Source: Lysobacteraceae bacterium 2PB (GTDB lineage Bacteria > Pseudomonadota > Gammaproteobacteria > Xanthomonadales > Xanthomonadaceae). From it: a stretch of DNA of 64,000 nt. The stretch spans positions 61,584-125,583 of the forward strand of contig SCMT01000011.1 of assembly GCA_005502915.1 (NCBI GenBank), in the 5' to 3' direction. Below the pieces are notes generated by a model. That model ran no database searches. It was not told the origin of the DNA and saw only the letters and a program-made list of their open reading frames with translations. Of the stretch, positions 45,100 to 58,406 are shown one piece after another; the stretch's first letter is position 1, and the number at the start of each line of letters is the position of its first letter. Both the position numbers and the translations under genes were made by a program.

Positions 45100-45870
45100 T
45101 CAGCGCATGAATCCGGCCAGCGCCGGCGCGAACTGCGGATGCGCATCGATGTCGTTGTGGCCGGCGTCCGGGATGCGCACGACGGTCGGCGGCGCGGGCA
45201 GCGCCTCGACCAGCCGCAAGGTATTCGCTTCCGGCACGATGTCGTCGCGTCCGCCATGCACCACCAGCACCGGTTGTCGATACTGCGACAGGGCGCGGTC
45301 GGATTCGTAGCGTTCCTCCAGCAGCCAGTCGACCGGGAACAGTGGGTAATGCGCCCGCGCCGCGCCGACCATGCTCTCGAACGGCGTGATCAGCGCCAAG
45401 CGTTCGACCGGCCGACGCGCCGCGAGCTGGCTGGCCACGCCGCTGCCCAGGCTGGCGCCGATCACCGAGACGGCGTGTCCGCGGTGCCGGGATTGCACGT
45501 GGTCGAACAGGGCCACCGCGTCGGCGACCAGCGTCGCCTGCGAGGGTTCGCCTTCGCTGGCGCCGTAGCCGCGGTAGGACAGCATGTACACGCTGCGATC
45601 CGGGAACAGACGGCTGAATTCCTCGCGATTGGACTCGATCCGCTCGGCATTGCCGCCGAAGTACAGGATCGGGCGGCCAGCCTGCGGGTTGAGCACCCAG
45701 CCGCGCAGCGTGGCGTCGGGCCGCTTCAGCGCGAAGTCGGTCTGCGCAGCCGACACCGTCGTCGTCCAGCCGTAGTAGATCAGTGCACGCTGGCGTGCGT
45801 GCAGAAACCAGCAGGCCCCGGCGTAGAGCAGGGCGAGCATGACCGCAACGATGACGAGGAAGGTGCGCAT
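45100..45870 (-). CDS. membrane-anchored alpha/beta hydrolase
   Basis: This 256-residue protein has an N-terminal signal-anchor (LVIVAVMLALLYAGACWFL) and a hydrolase fold. The nucleophile is in GASLGSGV (Ser near residue 142), the acid in VVHGGRDDIVP, and His in DAGHNDID. It resembles the BEM46/YfhR (Abhd13-like) family. The substrate is unknown. It converges with moeB (9 bases between stops) and is downstream of a DUF1244 gene on the same strand. Confidence 0.85.
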   Translation of the reverse strand: MRTFLVIVAVMLALLYAGACWFLHARQRALIYYGWTTTVSAAQTDFALKRPDATLRGWVLNPQAGRPILYFGGNAERIESNREEFSRLFPDRSVYMLSYRGYGASEGEPSQATLVADAVALFDHVQSRHRGHAVSVIGASLGSGVASQLAARRPVERLALITPFESMVGAARAHYPLFPVDWLLEERYESDRALSQYRQPVLVVHGGRDDIVPEANTLRLVEALPAPPTVVRIPDAGHNDIDAHPQFAPALAGFMR

Positions 45871-45880
45871 GCGCCGTCGG

Positions 45881-46183
45881 TCACCCGTGCCGTTTCTGCG
45901 CCGCCTCGAATGCCGCCAGCTGCTCCGGCGTGGCCTCCTTCTGGTGCCGTGCCTTCCATTCGGCGAAGGGCATGCCGTAGACGATCTCGCGGGCCTGGTC
46001 CTTGCCCATCGCGATCCCGCGCTCGGTCGCGGCCTCGCGGTACCAGTCGGCCAGGCAGTTGCGGCAGAAGCCGGCGAGGATCATCAGGTCGATGTTCTGC
46101 ACGTCCGGCCGCTCGCGCAGCAGGTGGTCGCGGAGGCGGCGGAAGGCGGCGGCTTCGAGTTCGGTGACGGTCTGCGGGTTCAT
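45881..46183 (-). CDS. DUF1244 family protein
   Basis: A 100-residue cytoplasmic protein of a family widespread in proteobacteria. The core [20 protein letters not shown] and [13 protein letters not shown], with a CxxC pair (Cys40, Cys43), and the following [19 protein letters not shown] are diagnostic. The function is unknown. It is upstream of the membrane hydrolase by 10 bases and divergent from folD. Confidence 0.88.
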   Translation of the reverse strand: MNPQTVTELEAAAFRRLRDHLLRERPDVQNIDLMILAGFCRNCLADWYREAATERGIAMGKDQAREIVYGMPFAEWKARHQKEATPEQLAAFEAAQKRHG

Positions 46184-46257
46184 GGGGTCCGGAGCGGGGG
46201 CGGGGAGGGGGAGACTTCGGCGATAATAGCCGGCCATCCGCTCCGAACCGCACCCGC

Positions 46258-48652
<2,395 letters not shown>

Positions 48653-48661
48653 GCCAGGACG

Positions 48662-48963
48662 ATGGCGACTGCAACCGGCATGCTGCTATGGGGCCTTGCA
48701 CTCGTCATCGTGCTCGTTCCGCTAGATCTGCTCGTGTTTCGTTTCATCCGGCGCAGGGCACTCGGGTTGTGCGTCGCGATCGGGGTCCCGCCGCTGCTCA
48801 CGGCCTATTTCATGGCGTCGATCGCCGACAGCATCGCCTCGAATGATCCCGGGCCGATGACGTGGCAGGAGATCGCCAGGTTTTCCCTTCCGTTGACGGC
48901 GTTCGTCGCCGTACTGTCGACCATCATCGCTTTCCTGATTGAACGGGCCACGCGCAAGTCACC

Positions 48964-48967
<4 letters not shown>
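48662..48967 (+). CDS. small membrane protein between guaB and guaA
   Basis: A 101-residue protein with three hydrophobic segments: [38 protein letters not shown] and [19 protein letters not shown]. Its stop overlaps the guaA ATG (ATGA), so it is translationally coupled to guaA; the start is 9 bases after guaB. I do not recognise the family. Its position inside a core purine pair is unusual and worth comparison in relatives. Confidence 0.75.
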
Positions 48968-50559
<1,592 letters not shown>

Positions 50560-50577
50560 CCTGACAAGGAGCGTTTC

Positions 50578-51090
50578 GTGTCGACAAGGACGACTTACCT
50601 CATCAGCTCGGCAGTCGTGCTGGTGCTCGCCGCCGGGGTGTTCATCGTGCGCGACCAGTTGTCGCAGCTCGACGACGATATCGTGCGCGCCCACTACCAG
50701 AAGAACGTCAATGCGCTGCGCATGTTCGATGCGCAGGCGCTGTGCGGGATGCTCGACCCGCGCTACAGGGGCGTGGATACGAGCAGGGTCGGAAAGCGCA
50801 TCGACAGGATGGAACTTGATCGGGCGAAGACCTGCAAGGGACTGAAGGAGTCGATGTCGGTGATGCGCCATTTGGTCAAGGAGACCAAGGCGGAACCGGA
50901 GATGCAGTACGTGATCGAATCCGTCGAGGTCTCGCCGGATGGCAAGCAGGCGAAGGTCAGTATGCGCATGTCCGTGCGTATCGGGAAACGCCTCTCCGCT
51001 GCGTCCCGAGGCACGGAAACCTTGATCCGTCGAATGGGCAAGGTGCTGGTCGTGCGCAGCGAGACGCAGACGACGATGTCCGTGCGCTGA
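50578..51090 (+). CDS. membrane-anchored 170-residue protein, paralogue A
   Basis: The GTG start at 50578 has a good AAGGAG site 8 bases upstream. A single N-terminal helix (TYLISSAVVLVLAAGVFIV) anchors a periplasmic domain with DIVRAHYQKNVNALRMFDAQALC near residues 34-56, a second Cys (AKTCKGL), and an alternating beta-like C-terminal half. The same order of features and length (170) recurs in the gene at 57342-57854. I do not recognise the family; a small NTF2-like/nuclear-transport-factor fold would fit the helix-then-sheet pattern, as inference. It follows guaA by 18 bases and ends before a strong terminator. Confidence 0.75.
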   Translation: MSTRTTYLISSAVVLVLAAGVFIVRDQLSQLDDDIVRAHYQKNVNALRMFDAQALCGMLDPRYRGVDTSRVGKRIDRMELDRAKTCKGLKESMSVMRHLVKETKAEPEMQYVIESVEVSPDGKQAKVSMRMSVRIGKRLSAASRGTETLIRRMGKVLVVRSETQTTMSVR

Positions 51091-51115
51091 TCGAGGCCTT
51101 CGGAATCGCCTGACG

Positions 51116-51147
51116 AAAAAGCCCCGCTCGCGCGGGGCTTTTTTTGT
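51116..51147. terminator. bidirectional rho-independent terminator
   Basis: A stem AAAAAGCCCCGC/GCGGGGCTTTTT with TCGC loop and a run of seven T ends the guaA-side transcript. It also lies just downstream of the convergent ohr gene. Confidence 0.92.
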
Positions 51148-51165
51148 TGCATCTGGCGATACGAC

Positions 51166-51591
51166 TCACACCACCGTCAGCGTCACATCGATGTTGCCGC
51201 GGGTGGCGTTGGAGTACGGGCAGACGATGTGGGCCTTCTGCACCAGGGCTTCGGCTTCCTCGCGCGGCATGCCGGGGATGCTGATGCGCAGTTCGGCCTG
51301 GATGCCGAAACCGTTGGGGATCGGGCCGATGCCGACGCGGCCGGTGATCGAGGTGTCGGCGGGGAGGGCGATCTTGGCCTGGCCGGCGACGAACTTCAGT
51401 GCGCCGATGAAGCAGGCCGAGTAGCCGGCGGCGAACAGCTGTTCCGGGTTGGTGCCCGGGCCGCCGGCGCCGCCGAGCTCGCGCGGGGTCGAGAGCTGGA
51501 CGTCGAGGACGTTGTCGGAGGAGGTGGCGCGGCCATCGCGGCCGCCGGTGGCGGTGGCTTCGGCGGTGTAGAGGACTTGTTCGAGCGACAT
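51166..51591 (-). CDS. ohr: organic hydroperoxide resistance protein (Ohr/OsmC)
   Basis: A 141-residue thiol peroxidase that detoxifies organic hydroperoxides. The two redox Cys are visible: in YSACFIGAL near residue 60 and in [11 protein letters not shown] near residue 125. Start [20 protein letters not shown] is the Ohr start. No MarR-type OhrR gene is adjacent; instead an AraC regulator is divergent. Whether that protein replaces OhrR is inference. Confidence 0.95.
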   Translation of the reverse strand: MSLEQVLYTAEATATGGRDGRATSSDNVLDVQLSTPRELGGAGGPGTNPEQLFAAGYSACFIGALKFVAGQAKIALPADTSITGRVGIGPIPNGFGIQAELRISIPGMPREEAEALVQKAHIVCPYSNATRGNIDVTLTVV

Positions 51592-51684
51592 GGTGGAGCT
51601 CCTTGGGGTGGTCAGAGAGGGCGGACGCAAGGTCCGTGGGCGTACTGTGCCGCAAGTTGCCGTACGATGGGGCATGCAGAGTCC

Positions 51685-51700
51685 ATGAAACTTGATTCAT
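51685..51700. promoter_or_regulatory. inverted repeat in the ohr-AraC intergenic region
   Basis: ATGAAACTTGATTCAT has 5-base arms (ATGAA/TTCAT) around six bases. It lies between the divergent genes, about 94 bases from the ohr start. It is a plausible regulator site, but short palindromes of this size occur by chance. Confidence 0.3.
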
Positions 51701-51733
51701 CGTCCTGTCCGTTCAGCCTGCCCCGGAAATCCC

Positions 51734-52561
51734 GTGTCCGACCGCCTCGACGCCCTGTTCGCGCATTTCTCCCTCTCCGCCCGGGTCTTCAACACCGGTG
51801 CGGTCTGCGGCATCAACGACATCGACGAGCCGGAGGTCGGCCATCTCCATGTCGTGCGCGACGGCTGGCTGGATGTGCACCATGCCGGTCGTCTCGTGGC
51901 CGAGATCCGCGAGCCGACGCTGCTGCTCTACGCGCGATCCATGCCGCATCGCTTCGTCAGCGACCCCGTGCGCGGCGCGGATCTGACCTGCGCCCGGCTG
52001 CGCTTCGAGGGCGGTGCCTCGAATCCGATCGCATCGGCGCTGCCGCCGTTCGTCGCGATGCCGCTGTCGTCGCTGGGCTGGACCACGGCGTTGCTGGATG
52101 CGCTGTTCCATGAAGCAGGGCACGACTACTGCGGCCGCAAGGTGGTGCTGGATCGGCTGTTCGAGGTGCTGTTCGTGCAGGTGCTGCGCACGTTGATGCA
52201 CGAGGGCGGCTTGCGTGCGGGGCTGATGGGCGGCCTGGCCCATCCGAAGCTGCGTCATGCCCTGGTCGCGATCCACGAGAAGCCTGCGGAGGACTGGACG
52301 CTCGACGGCCTCGCGCAGCGCGCGGGGATGTCGCGCAGCGCGTTCGCCGGGGCCTTCCGCGAGATCGTCGGCGAAACGCCGGGCGCCTACCTGCAGCGCT
52401 GGCGCATCGGCCTGGCGCAGCGCTCGCTCCGCGAGGGCCGGGCGCTGAAGCGGATCGCCGACGATGTCGGTTACGGCAGCGAGGCGGCGCTGTCGCGGGC
52501 GTTCAAGGCGCAGACGGGGCAATCGCCGCGCGAGTGGCGGACAGCGATGCGAGCGGTTTGA
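51734..52561 (+). CDS. AraC family transcriptional regulator
   Basis: This 275-residue regulator has a cupin-like N-terminal domain (EVGHLHVVRDGWLDVHHAG) and two C-terminal HTH motifs (about 185-270; LAQRAGMSRSAFAGAFREIVGETPGAYL and IADDVGYGSEAALSRAFKAQTGQSPREW). The GTG start at 51734 (VSDRLDALFAHFS) fits relatives; an upstream TTG would extend it by 14 residues. It is divergent from ohr, which is its likely target. Confidence 0.85.
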   Translation: MSDRLDALFAHFSLSARVFNTGAVCGINDIDEPEVGHLHVVRDGWLDVHHAGRLVAEIREPTLLLYARSMPHRFVSDPVRGADLTCARLRFEGGASNPIASALPPFVAMPLSSLGWTTALLDALFHEAGHDYCGRKVVLDRLFEVLFVQVLRTLMHEGGLRAGLMGGLAHPKLRHALVAIHEKPAEDWTLDGLAQRAGMSRSAFAGAFREIVGETPGAYLQRWRIGLAQRSLREGRALKRIADDVGYGSEAALSRAFKAQTGQSPREWRTAMRAV

Positions 52562-52610
52562 TCACGCAGAACGGTCCGGCCTGCAGTGATCGACGGAAAC
52601 GCGGCATGGG

Positions 52611-53312
52611 CTAGCGGGCCGGGTCGCCCTCGATCGGGAACATCACTTCATTGCGTCGCAGCGGCCCGAGCGTCCACGGCGGATCGTATTGCGCCAGGAC
52701 CGCAGGGCCGGCGGCCCGGAGGTTCCGCTGCGCCATCCATCGCGCCAGCTCGGCGCGTTTTCGCTCGAAATCGGAATCGCCCGCCCAACCCGTGAACCGG
52801 ATCACGGCGACGCGTGTGGCCGGAGTCACGCGCAGCACGACCCGGGGATCGTTCGGCGTCGGCAGGGTGTCGAGCGTGTAGCCGGCCGGCATCGTGAACT
52901 GGATGACCCAGGCCTCGCCGGCGCCGGTCTGGCTGACCGGTGCGGTCATCGCGATCTTCTCGCCCGTCGGCGGCGACTGCGACACGGGGGCCGTCATCGC
53001 GATCCGTTCGCGTCGGGTGTTCCTGCCGAAGATGTAGTCGGCCAGGATGCGGAATCCTGCGCTCGACGCCGCCCTGCGTGTTCCCGTCACCTCGGTCTCG
53101 GCGACCGTCAGCGGCGGGTACTGCCTGATCTGGAATGCCCCATCGTCGACGACGAGGGTGAACGGCGGCTCTTCGGTGGCCATGGCGACGTTGCTTGCGA
53201 GCAGGAGAAGGATCGACGCTGCAGAGGCGAATGCGAACGTGTTCACTGGGCGGATCCGCAGGCGGCTGGCGATGCATCCGAGTATGCGCCTGATCGATCG
53301 CCCCTTCGGCAT
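52611..53312 (-). CDS. SOUL family haem-binding protein
   Basis: A 233-residue protein with a long basic N-terminus followed by a hydrophobic segment (FAFASAASILLLLASNVAMA) that looks like a signal peptide, so the real start may be GTG 53246. The mature domain has the SOUL pattern FQIRQYPPLTVAET, AGFRILADYIFG, two repeated IAMTAPVSQ words and a closing YDPPWTLGPLRRNEV. SOUL proteins bind haem or related ligands. The gene is isolated; the role is unknown. Confidence 0.85.
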   Translation of the reverse strand: MPKGRSIRRILGCIASRLRIRPVNTFAFASAASILLLLASNVAMATEEPPFTLVVDDGAFQIRQYPPLTVAETEVTGTRRAASSAGFRILADYIFGRNTRRERIAMTAPVSQSPPTGEKIAMTAPVSQTGAGEAWVIQFTMPAGYTLDTLPTPNDPRVVLRVTPATRVAVIRFTGWAGDSDFERKRAELARWMAQRNLRAAGPAVLAQYDPPWTLGPLRRNEVMFPIEGDPAR

Positions 53313-53396
53313 GGCGCCGCGTCGGAACTTGTCATTGCACAAAGCCTGCAAGGGCTGCGCTGCAGGTGCCAGCGCCGAACAGCGCGATACGCCACG

Positions 53397-54539
53397 TCAG
53401 GCGGTCTCGCGCACCGAAAGGGCAGCGTGGCGTCGCGACCAGTACCGGGCTCGAGGCCAGCGCCTCTCCATCGCATGGAAGGCGCGCAGCTGCTCGCGAT
53501 AGACGCGATGGATGTCGAGCAGATGGCTTGCGTAACCGTCGAGGGCTGCAGCATCGCCGCGCGCGTGGCGGAGCAGGGCGTCGGCGGCGCGCAGTCCGGT
53601 GTAGATCGCGTTCGAGATCCCTTTCGACGACAGCGGGTCGAAGGCGAGGGCGGCATCGCCTACCGCCAGCCAGCGTTCGCCAGCGGCACGGTCCAGGTGG
53701 CAGCCCGAGGCGTCGGTACCGCGGGGCTGCGAGGCCGGTGAATACCCGTGTGTGGTGCACGGCGCGTGCAGGTGCGGTGCATCGGCGAGCGCGCGCCAGA
53801 GCCCGTCGCCGTCGAGCAGCCGCCGGTGATCGCACAGGTCTGCATCGGTGAGGAAGGTGATCAGCCGTTCCCGCGACGGCAGCAGCACGCTGTACCACCA
53901 GCCGTTCTCGACGGCTTCGACCCAGGTGCGGCCGTCGCGGTCGTCGTCGCCCGCGCTGCGCAGGCGCTGGTGGAAGGCGATCTGCCCGTCGTGCGCGACC
54001 TTGCGTGCGCCGAGCGTGCGGGCGAGCGATGCACTGCGGCCGGTGGCATCGATCAGCCAGTCGGCGTCGATGGATTCGGCCTCCGCGTGCGTCTGCGCAT
54101 CGACGGGTCGCAGCGCGAGCCGGTGCGGTCTCGTCGCGTCGCCGGGTGCCACGATGCGCACGCGTGCGCCCTGCAGGATGTCCGCGCCGGCCTGCATCGC
54201 CGCGTCGCGCAGCATCGCGTCGAAACGCGTCCGGTCGAGCTGCAGGCCATGACCATGCAGCTGGAAGAGGAAGTCGTTGGCGTGCGCCGTGGCATTGCCC
54301 CAGAACGCGTTGGTGCCGGGGCTGGCGCGATGCCCGTCGGCGAGCGTGCGTTCGAGCACGCCGAGATCGCGCAGCAGCGAACGCGCATTCGGCGGCAGGC
54401 CCTCGCCGACCTTGAATGCCGCGTCGTCGACCCCCGTGACCAGCAGCACGTCGCGACCGGCGCGGGCCAACGCGATCGCAGCGGCGGCACCCGCAGGGCC
54501 GCCGCCGGCGATGACGACGTCGCGACGCCGCATCGACAC
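53397..54539 (-). CDS. LodB-like FAD-dependent flavoprotein (CTQ maturation)
   Basis: A 380-residue flavin monooxygenase/tryptophan-halogenase-like protein. The FAD motif VVIAGGGPAGAAAAIALA is near residue 10, VGEGLPPNAR is the second family motif, and GDAALAFDPLSSKGISNAI, near 295, is the typical halogenase-class DPxxxxG segment. It follows the LodA-like oxidase gene by 4 bases. In Marinomonas, LodB is needed for formation of the cysteine tryptophylquinone in LodA; the same role is inferred here. Start GTG 54539 or ATG 54533 cannot be distinguished. Confidence 0.88.
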   Translation of the reverse strand: MSMRRRDVVIAGGGPAGAAAAIALARAGRDVLLVTGVDDAAFKVGEGLPPNARSLLRDLGVLERTLADGHRASPGTNAFWGNATAHANDFLFQLHGHGLQLDRTRFDAMLRDAAMQAGADILQGARVRIVAPGDATRPHRLALRPVDAQTHAEAESIDADWLIDATGRSASLARTLGARKVAHDGQIAFHQRLRSAGDDDRDGRTWVEAVENGWWYSVLLPSRERLITFLTDADLCDHRRLLDGDGLWRALADAPHLHAPCTTHGYSPASQPRGTDASGCHLDRAAGERWLAVGDAALAFDPLSSKGISNAIYTGLRAADALLRHARGDAAALDGYASHLLDIHRVYREQLRAFHAMERRWPRARYWSRRHAALSVRETA

Positions 54540-54543
54540 CCGG

Positions 54544-56550
54544 TCAGTCCGGCGTGCGTGTGCGCCGCACCGGCAGCGGCGCGGCGTCCGCTTCGGACTG
54601 CGACGCGAAGTTCACGCCGCTGAGCCGCAGCCTGGCCATCGGATGCGCCTTGAGTGCGGCTTCCGCGTCGGAGGCCCTGGCGACGGCACGCGGCGGTGCG
54701 GCGACGGCGGCATCGCTGGTGGTCGCGGCATCGGCCGGCGCCACGTCGGGGCCGTACGAGGCGACCATCATCAACGCCGGGAAGTCCGGCGCCACGCTGG
54801 CATCGAAGCGCGGCTCGACCAGGCCCATCGATCCGAAGATGTGCGTCATCTGCACCATCTGCTGCGCGGTGGTGCCGTGCAGCGGCTTGTTCCAGCTGGT
54901 GCGGTTGCTGAAGGCGTCGATGCGTTTCGACATCGGCTGGGTCTTGTCGACCACGATCGCGTAGTCGTCGGCGGTCAGCACGTGGTTCGGCACGCGCGCG
55001 GGCCAGAACGTCGGCGCGTACGGGTCGTAGGCAGTGTCGTAGCCGGCGCGGCAGAAGGCCGTGTCTGCCTGCCAGGGCAGGCCCATCCAGCGGTTGATGT
55101 CGCCGGGGGCCTGCGCGTGCAGCGGGCCGTCGGGCGCGAGCGCCTGCGCCTGGTCGAGCGTGGGACCGTAGTCGGGCTCGGGCTGGCCAGGCGGGCGTTC
55201 GAGGATGCGGAATGGTGCGCGGTACAGCGTGATGTGGCGCATCGGCCAGGTCATCTCGCAGCCGGGATGGAAGGCGTCGGCGAGACAGAATTCCATCGCC
55301 GCGCGATCGATCGTCGCCGGCTGCGCGGGCAGCGGCACCTCGTCGATGTCCGACGGGCCTGCGGCCGGCAGGCCATCGACGCGGTCGTCGACGAAATCGC
55401 CGTTCACCCAGCGCTGCAGGATCGTGTACTGGGTCTGGCTGATCGCCGCGTTCTGGCGCGGGCTCGGCCCGGCGGGCACTTCCATCGCGTCGCCGTAGAT
55501 CCAAGGCCACGGCAGCTGGTTGCCGTCGGGCGGATTCGGCGGACGGAAGCTGTTGAAGACCTGGCGGCGCAGTTCGGCGTTCGGGTCGTACTGGCCCGCC
55601 GGCGGTTTCGAGGCGAGGCGGGCGACGAAGGCCGGATCCTCGAACGGATGCGGCCCGTCTTCGCCGTACTGCGTGGCGAAGCCCTGGTTCACCCACTGCA
55701 GGCCGGACAGCCGCTGCAGGATCGGGTAGATGTCGTGGCTGAAGGACAGCGTGCCCGGCGCCTGCATCCAGCCGGCCTGGATGTACAGGTCGTACAGCAG
55801 GTCGTAGAGCGTGCGCTCGGACTTGAGTTGCGGCGCGTAGTTCGGCGGCGCGGTGACCACCCAGGCCGAATCGACCGGGATGGACTGGCCGCCGATCGTC
55901 ACCTTCGCGGAGATCGGTCCGTCGCAGGTGTCGTCGTACCAGCCGTCGGCGTTGATGAAGGAATTCGGGTCGGTGGGAATGTAGATCGGCGTGTTCGTCG
56001 GCGAGGCCGAGACGCCATGTCCGCCGAGGAACAGCAGTCGGCCGCGTTCATCGGTGCGCAGCTCGCCGATCTTCACCGGCACGCCGGTGTAGGCGCCGCT
56101 GCAGTCGACCGGCGCTGCGTTCCTGCCGGAGATCGACTGCGGGCCGGCATCGATGGTGAGCGTGGCGCGGTCGGCGACGGTCGCGTTGCGCAGCGGCAGC
56201 ACGGTGCCGGCGGCTTCCGGGATGTCCATCGCGATCTGCCACTGGTACCAGGACGCCTTGCGGTTCGCGACGTGCGCGGTCCAGGTGATGTCGGCGTTGT
56301 CGGCGGTGAGTTCGGCGACGACTTCGCCGGCCGCGTTGTAGCCGTAGATGCGGAACTGCGCGGCCTCGCGCTTGAGCGCGCCGGTGGCGTCGCGGTAGAA
56401 GCCCTGCGGTTTCGGTGCCGGATCGGGCACCAGCGGGCCGATGTAGATGTCGTCGACGCTGTTGCCGACCCGGGCCAGGCCGATGCCCGGGTGGATGGCG
56501 GCGCGGACGATCGTGCTGTCGGAAGGCGTGCTGTCGGAAGGCGTGGTCAT
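54544..56550 (-). CDS. LodA/GoxA-like amino-acid oxidase with CTQ cofactor
   Basis: A 668-residue quinoprotein of the LodA-like family, which oxidises amino acids (lysine epsilon-amine in LodA, glycine in GoxA) and releases H2O2 and ammonia. Start ATG 56550 has a GGAG site 8 bases upstream; the longer frame is rejected. The N-terminal core AAIHPGIGLARVGNS is the family start. The Cys that should cross-link is Cys422 (MEFCLADAFHPG), and the Trp candidates are Trp488 and Trp493 (NRWMGLPWQADTAFC). No secretion signal is seen. The last ~60 residues are an Ala-rich tail. The amino-acid substrate cannot be read from the sequence. Confidence 0.88.
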   Translation of the reverse strand: MTTPSDSTPSDSTIVRAAIHPGIGLARVGNSVDDIYIGPLVPDPAPKPQGFYRDATGALKREAAQFRIYGYNAAGEVVAELTADNADITWTAHVANRKASWYQWQIAMDIPEAAGTVLPLRNATVADRATLTIDAGPQSISGRNAAPVDCSGAYTGVPVKIGELRTDERGRLLFLGGHGVSASPTNTPIYIPTDPNSFINADGWYDDTCDGPISAKVTIGGQSIPVDSAWVVTAPPNYAPQLKSERTLYDLLYDLYIQAGWMQAPGTLSFSHDIYPILQRLSGLQWVNQGFATQYGEDGPHPFEDPAFVARLASKPPAGQYDPNAELRRQVFNSFRPPNPPDGNQLPWPWIYGDAMEVPAGPSPRQNAAISQTQYTILQRWVNGDFVDDRVDGLPAAGPSDIDEVPLPAQPATIDRAAMEFCLADAFHPGCEMTWPMRHITLYRAPFRILERPPGQPEPDYGPTLDQAQALAPDGPLHAQAPGDINRWMGLPWQADTAFCRAGYDTAYDPYAPTFWPARVPNHVLTADDYAIVVDKTQPMSKRIDAFSNRTSWNKPLHGTTAQQMVQMTHIFGSMGLVEPRFDASVAPDFPALMMVASYGPDVAPADAATTSDAAVAAPPRAVARASDAEAALKAHPMARLRLSGVNFASQSEADAAPLPVRRTRTPD
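56513..56542. repeat. 15-base tandem duplication in the lodA-like 5' end
   Basis: GTGCTGTCGGAAGGC occurs twice in exact tandem and encodes a repeated SDSTP-type stretch at the N-terminus of the oxidase. It looks like a recent slippage duplication and keeps the frame. Confidence 0.85.
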
Positions 56551-56666
56551 GGCGGTGCGCTCCTTGTCGTTCGATGCGGTCCGGTGCGGGATGGCCATCG
56601 TGGCCCGTCGTGCAGTATCGCGATCCGTGCGGTCGCGGCCAGCTGCAATATCGCACAGCCCCGTGA

Positions 56667-57290
<624 letters not shown>

Positions 57291-57341
57291 CAGTGCCGTC
57301 CGGCCCCCGGGGGGGCGGCTCAATCCACAAGGGGACGAAAC

Positions 57342-57854
57342 ATGTTGAGAATCGTGCTGCTGACCGGCGTGCTGGCTGGGCTGGCGTGGTGGTATTTCAT
57401 CGGAGGCCGGACGATCAGCGAATCCGACGTCCGCGCGTTCTATGCGGCTGAATCCGAGGCCATGCGCAAGCTGGACGCGGAGGCGATGTGCGACGCCCGC
57501 GACGCCGAATTCGTCGGCAAGGAGCGGATCACGATGTCAGGACGTTCGAGCATGGGCAAGTACGACAAGGCCCGCTTTTGCGAGAACACGAACAACAACA
57601 TCGCCTACGTCAAACGACTGATGGAAAGATCGGGCAAGGAAGTCCCGATGGAACTCGAGATCGACATCAAGTCGATAGTCATCGCCGACGACAGGAAATC
57701 GGCCACCGTCGAGTATGTGCAGCGCCTGCGGGTAGAGGGCGAGGTGGGGATAAAGAGCAAGGTCGTCGAGGAGCTCAACAAGCGCAACGGGACCGTACGC
57801 AGCCTGCGCGTGGACTCCGTGTCGGAGGTCTACGGGAGGCTCGGTCAGCGCTGA
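57342..57854 (+). CDS. membrane-anchored 170-residue protein, paralogue B
   Basis: It starts ATG 57342 after an AAGGGG-like site. An N-terminal helix (IVLLTGVLAGLAWWYFIG) is followed by DVRAFYAAESEAMRKLDAEAMC, a second Cys (ARFCEN) and a C-terminal region with DIKSIVIADDRKSATVEYV. Against the gene at 50578-51090 the conserved points are VRAxY, the DAxAxC word, the second Cys after an xxAxxC, and a final SVEVSPDGKQAKV/SIVIADDRKSATV strand pair. The two proteins have identical lengths. The function is unknown. It follows tadA with a 51-base gap. Confidence 0.78.
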   Translation: MLRIVLLTGVLAGLAWWYFIGGRTISESDVRAFYAAESEAMRKLDAEAMCDARDAEFVGKERITMSGRSSMGKYDKARFCENTNNNIAYVKRLMERSGKEVPMELEIDIKSIVIADDRKSATVEYVQRLRVEGEVGIKSKVVEELNKRNGTVRSLRVDSVSEVYGRLGQR

Positions 57855-57881
57855 TCGGCTTCCAGTCGTGCGATTCCGGGA

Positions 57882-58343
57882 TCAGCCCCGCCGTCGCGCC
57901 ATTTCCTGGTCGAGCTCTTCGTCGAAGCTCTTCACCGACAGCCCGACCTCGCGGCCCATGTAGAGGCTGGCCAGCAGCAGGCAGAGCATGCCGGCGACGG
58001 CGATGACGGTCGGCACCGCGCCGACGATGGGAAACCCGAGCAGGGCGTCGGCCGCCAGCGCGAGGCTGGTGCCGACGAACGCACCGAGCGCCGCGTACAG
58101 CAGGCGACAGGCGCGCAGCACCATCGCGGCGCGGGTGCGGTGGCGCTGGATCTGCAGGTCGCGCTCGCTGCGGTCGGGCGCGTCCTTCTCCCAGGCCACG
58201 ATCAGGGCGCGCAGGCGGTCCACCACGCGGGCCAGCCGGGCATTCGCCGACACCAGCAGCGAACCCGTGGCGGCCATCAGCAGGGCGGGCGCCAGCATCG
58301 CACCGAGGATCGAATGGTGGTCGATGGGGGCGGGCAGGGACAT
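57882..58343 (-). CDS. DUF2721-type membrane protein
   Basis: A 153-residue protein. An N-terminal hydrophobic segment ([22 protein letters not shown]) leads to [14 protein letters not shown], a family hallmark, then two central/C-terminal helices ([21 protein letters not shown] and [21 protein letters not shown]) and a charged tail. This matches the DUF2721 layout. The function is unknown. It is convergent with the paralogue-B gene (27 bases apart) and divergent from orn. Confidence 0.8.
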   Translation of the reverse strand: MSLPAPIDHHSILGAMLAPALLMAATGSLLVSANARLARVVDRLRALIVAWEKDAPDRSERDLQIQRHRTRAAMVLRACRLLYAALGAFVGTSLALAADALLGFPIVGAVPTVIAVAGMLCLLLASLYMGREVGLSVKSFDEELDQEMARRRG

Positions 58344-58406
58344 GGCGTGTACCGGGGGAAGGGGCCTGCGTATCATGCGGTATTCCCGCAACCGCACGCG
58401 AGTCGC

